DNA of 64,000 nt, from the NCBI GenBank assembly GCA_963726825.1, contig CAVSDT010000002.1, positions 1,240,001 to 1,304,000 on the forward strand, in the 5' to 3' direction. The DNA comes from DATLGB01 sp963726825 (GTDB lineage Bacteria > Actinomycetota > Thermoleophilia > Solirubrobacterales > Solirubrobacteraceae). The position numbers were made by a program, and so were the translations under genes. Below, one piece after another: positions 58,634-64,000 of this stretch. The stretch's first letter is position 1. Every line of letters starts with the position of its first letter. The notes beneath the pieces are model-generated. The model saw only the letters and a program-made list of their open reading frames with translations. It did no database searches and was not told where the DNA came from.

Positions 58634-59586
58634 GCGTCGGCGGCACGCTTGCGCGCGATGTGTCGCGCGCGGCGGCGCCGGTAGAGCCCCCGCTGGATCG
58701 CGAGCGTCAGCGTCCCGGCGAGGAGGATCGAGCCGAGGTTGACGCCGAGCTGGCCCAGCGAGCCGGCCAGCGACGGGCCGTCCCCGTAGGCGATCGAGAT
58801 CCCGACGTTGGCCGCGGCGGGGATCGTCGTCACCGAGACGAGGACGCCGATGAGGGCGCCGGACTTCGCGGTCGAGAGGCTGAGGACGCCGGCGGCGCCG
58901 GCGATCGAGGCGACGAAGAACGCGAAGAAGTCGGGGTTGGCGATCAGGTGCGCCAGCGTCGAGTCCTGGCCGTTGAAGCTGTCCGGCGTCAGCCCCGTGG
59001 TGCGCAGGAGCAGGGTGACGAGCAGGCTGGTCGCGATCGCGAGCGGGAAGCCGGCGAGCAGCGCGAGGCCTGACCGGCGGGCCAGCGCGGCCCGGCGGGT
59101 GGCGATCGCGACGCTGATGCCGGCGATCGGGCCGAACTCGGGCCCGACGACCATCGCGCCGACGAGCAGCACGGGCGAGTCGAGGAAGATCGCGACCATG
59201 GCCAGCAGCGCCGACAGCATCATGAAGGCCAGAAACGACGCAGAGAGCTCGATCTGCTCGCTCGTGTGGGCCTCGACCTCCTCCCAGACGACGGCGTCGC
59301 TCGGCGCGCCGCGGGCGTGCTCCACGGCGGCGTCGGCGCGCGCAGAGACGTACGCCTCGACGTCGGTGATGGCGATCGAACCCGTCTCGCCCAGTCCCAG
59401 ACGCTTGAGGTCGGCGAGCACGACGCTGGCGTCCTCGCGCGCGACGTCGGCGAGCACGAGGTCGCCGGCGGGGTCCCGCGCGACCCCCTCGAGGTGGACG
59501 AGGTGGCAGACGGACCGGTTGTGGTCGAGGGCGCTCAGCACCTCTGCGGCCTTGTCGCCCGGGACGACGATCCGGAGGTGGATCAC
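58630..59586 (-). CDS. DUF389-domain (TIGR00341-like) membrane protein
   Basis: 318 residues. An N-terminal cytoplasmic alpha/beta domain of about 105 residues (MIHLRIVVPGDKAAEVLSAL) precedes about five or six membrane helices (FLAFMMLSALLAMVAIFLDS; VLLVGAMVVGPEFGPIAGIS; ASIAGAAGVLSLSTAKSGAL). The motif GAMVVGPEFGPI is the DUF389 core. Function is unknown in this family. The tail is basic (RGLYRRRRARHIARKRAADA). Confidence 0.87.
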   Translation of the reverse strand: MIHLRIVVPGDKAAEVLSALDHNRSVCHLVHLEGVARDPAGDLVLADVAREDASVVLADLKRLGLGETGSIAITDVEAYVSARADAAVEHARGAPSDAVVWEEVEAHTSEQIELSASFLAFMMLSALLAMVAIFLDSPVLLVGAMVVGPEFGPIAGISVAIATRRAALARRSGLALLAGFPLAIATSLLVTLLLRTTGLTPDSFNGQDSTLAHLIANPDFFAFFVASIAGAAGVLSLSTAKSGALIGVLVSVTTIPAAANVGISIAYGDGPSLAGSLGQLGVNLGSILLAGTLTLAIQRGLYRRRRARHIARKRAADA

Positions 59587-59667
59587 GCGCGCAGCGTATC
59601 GGCGGCCGACGGGATGTGCGCTCCCTCGGGTGCGTCCGAAGCGAAACGCGCAACGTGCGACCGCGTT

Positions 59668-59683
59668 TGCAACATCGGTTGCA
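59668..59683. promoter_or_regulatory. Dyad in the promoter region before the last ORF
   Basis: TGCAAC, ATCG, GTTGCA is a perfect 6-bp dyad in the 153-nt gap between divergent genes. A possible -35 TTGCAA (59667-59672) and a -10-like TATCGA (59692-59697) are 19 nt apart. It may be an operator for either direction. Confidence 0.4.
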
Positions 59684-59739
59684 GCGGGCAGTATCGAAAT
59701 GCGCTGCTAACAAGCGGTTTTGCACCCACTGGAGGCGTT

Positions 59740-60252
59740 ATGAACCACCACCCCGACCCCCGTTCCGTCCGAGCCCCGTCGTACCTTCACGAACACATGT
59801 TCCCTTCAACGACGACCGAAGGCCCGGCCCGGCGCTCGCTCAGCGAGTTCCTGCGGGATGCCCTTGGAACGGCCATCGAGTTCGCGACCCTCGGTGAGGC
59901 CACGATCGACACGGACGCGGCAGCGAAGGTGCGCTTCGTGCGCGCCGAGGAGGCCGTCATGGCCCCCGTCCCCCTGCCCTCCTCGCTCTTCGGCGAGGCG
60001 TTCGCGGCGCATCGTCTCGGCGACCACCCGGCCCTCACGGGCCGCGGCGCCGCCGCGCCCACCGCCGTCGCCGAGCACCCGCATCACCGCGCCCTTGCTC
60101 GTCCTGTGCGCCCGCGACGCCCCGGGGCCGTCCCTCCGCGCGCGCCGGTCTGCACGGCTCCGGCCGTCCCGGCAGGCCCCCAGCGCCAGCCCTCCTCGGG
60201 CTCGGCGTCGTCGGTGCCGCCCGTCGCGGACCGTCACCTGCCGCGCAGCTGA
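59740..60252 (+). CDS. Doubtful orphan protein
   Basis: 170 residues if real. The ATG has a clean GGAGG (59731-59735) site. The first 90 residues (RRSLSEFLRDALGTAIEFAT; AAAKVRFVRAEEAVMAPVPL) look like coding sequence. The rest turns into low-complexity Pro/Arg/Ala sequence (RPVRPRRPGAVPPRAPV) and could be a frameshifted or untranslated 3' part. It has no recognised family. It lies before the rRNA terminators and is convergent with the rRNA operon. Confidence 0.4.
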   Translation: MNHHPDPRSVRAPSYLHEHMFPSTTTEGPARRSLSEFLRDALGTAIEFATLGEATIDTDAAAKVRFVRAEEAVMAPVPLPSSLFGEAFAAHRLGDHPALTGRGAAAPTAVAEHPHHRALARPVRPRRPGAVPPRAPVCTAPAVPAGPQRQPSSGSASSVPPVADRHLPRS

Positions 60253-60333
60253 GCTCACCCGCCCCGCCGGCACCCGGTCTGGGAGGACGGGTCAGCCGGC
60301 AGGGGTCGCGGGACATGAAGCCCCATCGACTCC

Positions 60334-60353
60334 GGGCCGCCTGCGGGCGGCCC
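60334..60353. terminator. Hairpin terminator candidate
   Basis: GGGCCGCC, loop TGCG, GGCGGCCC: a perfect 8-bp GC stem, 81 nt after the orphan ORF. It is followed on the plus strand by GTCGTCGTTGC, not a true T-tract. It could serve both directions. Confidence 0.55.
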
Positions 60354-60364
60354 GTCGTCGTTGC

Positions 60365-60386
60365 GGGACGAACGTCCGTTCGTCCC
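60365..60386. terminator. Hairpin, 10-bp perfect stem
   Basis: GGGACGAACG, TC, CGTTCGTCCC lies 11 nt after the previous hairpin. It forms part of the bidirectional terminator cluster between the orphan ORF and the rRNA operon. Confidence 0.5.
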
Positions 60387-60413
60387 AGAGCCGGGCGCGA
60401 CGCCTGCGCCGAG

Positions 60414-60443
60414 CCGCCTGCGGACGTTGACGTCCGCAGGCGG
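60414..60443. terminator. Hairpin, 14-bp perfect stem
   Basis: CCGCCTGCGGACGT, TG, ACGTCCGCAGGCGG. It is the strongest stem of the cluster. Read from the minus strand it lies downstream of 5S, so it may stop rRNA transcription. Confidence 0.55.
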
Positions 60444-60679
60444 TGAGGCCTGGCGCTACAGCGCTGCGTGGCGGTCGCGCCGATGGACCACGCCGGTGCA
60501 CCTCGCGGGGTGCCGGGCGACCCCCTGAACGCTGTCGGGCGAAGAAGGAAGGACTTCGGGCACACGCGTCGGGTCGGGACGCCCGGGCGCTGGGCACCGG
60601 GACCCTCCCCGCCCCGGGCGACCCACCCGTGGATCGCCGTGCCGAACCGGAAACGGGTGCCGGCGAGCACCGGGTTGCA

Positions 60680-60703
60680 CCGGGTAGCACTGTTGCTACC
60701 CGG
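60680..60703 (-). terminator. Hairpin nearest to the rRNA 3' end
   Basis: CCGGGTAGCA (60680-60689), loop CTGT, TGCTACCCGG (60694-60703). It is a perfect 10-bp stem about 150 nt downstream of 5S on the minus strand, and the first strong hairpin met by polymerase after the rRNA genes. No U-tract follows. Confidence 0.5.
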
Positions 60704-60854
60704 GGCTACCCGGAATGGGAAGCGGCCGTCGCGACGGCCGCCCTCCAGCGCGCCGCCTGCCGGGGAGCGATGGGCAGGCCAGAGCAGGGCAGGGCCGAGC
60801 CTTAACGACGACGAGCCGCACAGGGCGGCTCGAGTCGGGACTGACGATAAGTAA

Positions 60855-60971
<117 letters not shown>

Positions 60972-61061
60972 TTGGTGAGACCACGCCCGTAGGCGGGCCC
61001 TGAAAGCTGCACAGCCGTCCAACAAACGGTTTCCATCAAGCGAAGCTCGAGGTAGAAAAAA

Positions 61062-64000
<2,939 letters not shown>

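Larger units (their letters stand above)
60253..60854. other. Non-coding gap with hairpins between the orphan ORF and 5S rRNA
   Basis: No supported gene. Several open frames exist but they have Arg/Pro-rich translations, no ribosome-binding site and no family match. The gap holds at least four strong hairpins (listed separately) and a 20-bp perfect palindrome GCGGCCGTCGCGACGGCCGC at 60722-60741. It is the downstream region of the minus-strand rRNA operon. Confidence 0.7.

Noticed and set aside
60443..60854. Small proteins between the hairpins and 5S rRNA
   Set aside because: Overlapping frames in all directions, Arg/Pro-rich translations, no ribosome-binding site and no homology; treated as non-coding.

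Overview
The window is very GC-rich (apart from the rRNA genes) and reads as a chromosome segment of a deep-branching actinobacterium. The likely group is Thermoleophilia (Solirubrobacterales-like). Sequence clues are a single-motif RsiG-type protein, a GarA-like FHA protein next to an FtsR/Rv1828-like MerR regulator, a luciferase-like F420-type oxidoreductase, SepF, short HisG plus HisZ, and very dense GTGA/ATGA start-stop overlaps. The taxon is an inference; no 16S gene is in the window. I saw no phage, transposase, CRISPR array or tRNA.

Layout. 1-8.0 kb: end of NAD synthetase, a PaaI-type thioesterase, a sigma-HTH/membrane protein, then a leftward operon proS-pgsA-rsiG-garA-ftsR-apt-SRPBCC. 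8.0-10.8 kb: Mn-type superoxide dismutase, a secreted glycosidase-like protein and a small membrane protein. 10.8-22.1 kb: a long rightward catabolic run. Its first half (class III aminotransferase, dihydropyrimidinase/hydantoinase, M20-type amidohydrolase, LLM oxidoreductase, YdfG-like SDR) looks like reductive pyrimidine or hydantoin breakdown to 3-hydroxypropionate. Its second half (glcD, a frameshifted glcE, glcF, malate synthase) takes glycolate through glyoxylate to malate. 22.2-24.7 kb: a secreted protein with a pilin-like N-terminus, a lipoprotein and two small membrane proteins in tandem.

25.0-45.0 kb: a leftward housekeeping region carrying pgeF-yggS-sepF-proC-yggT-lspA-rluD, then rpsB-tsf-pyrH-frr-uppS-cdsA, dxr-rseP and ispG. 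This classical order is interrupted by a proline racemase-family/ornithine cyclodeaminase-family pair plus a VOC gene between cdsA and dxr, and by an acyl-CoA ligase, a DsbA-like protein and a large secreted protein between rseP and ispG. 45.0-50.0 kb: a repeat-rich intergenic region, a CCA-adding-type nucleotidyltransferase, a PQQ-like beta-propeller protein, an EamA transporter and an epoxide hydrolase. 50.0-56.9 kb: leftward murA-hisZ-hisG-hisD-hisB-hisH-hisA-hisF. 56.9-60.3 kb: an HD-domain protein, an isocitrate/isopropylmalate dehydrogenase homologue, a DUF389 membrane protein and a doubtful orphan ORF. 60.3-64.0 kb: a cluster of hairpins followed by 5S and most of 23S rRNA on the minus strand.

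Most notable signals: a single-motif RsiG with His replacing Gln in its c-di-GMP motif; a zinc-ribbon version of GarA; MurA with Asp instead of the fosfomycin-target Cys; two genes carrying in-frame palindromic insertions (glcE and the ornithine cyclodeaminase homologue); a probable frameshift in glcE; and an intergenic block with two tandem repeat families flanking a long near-perfect palindrome.
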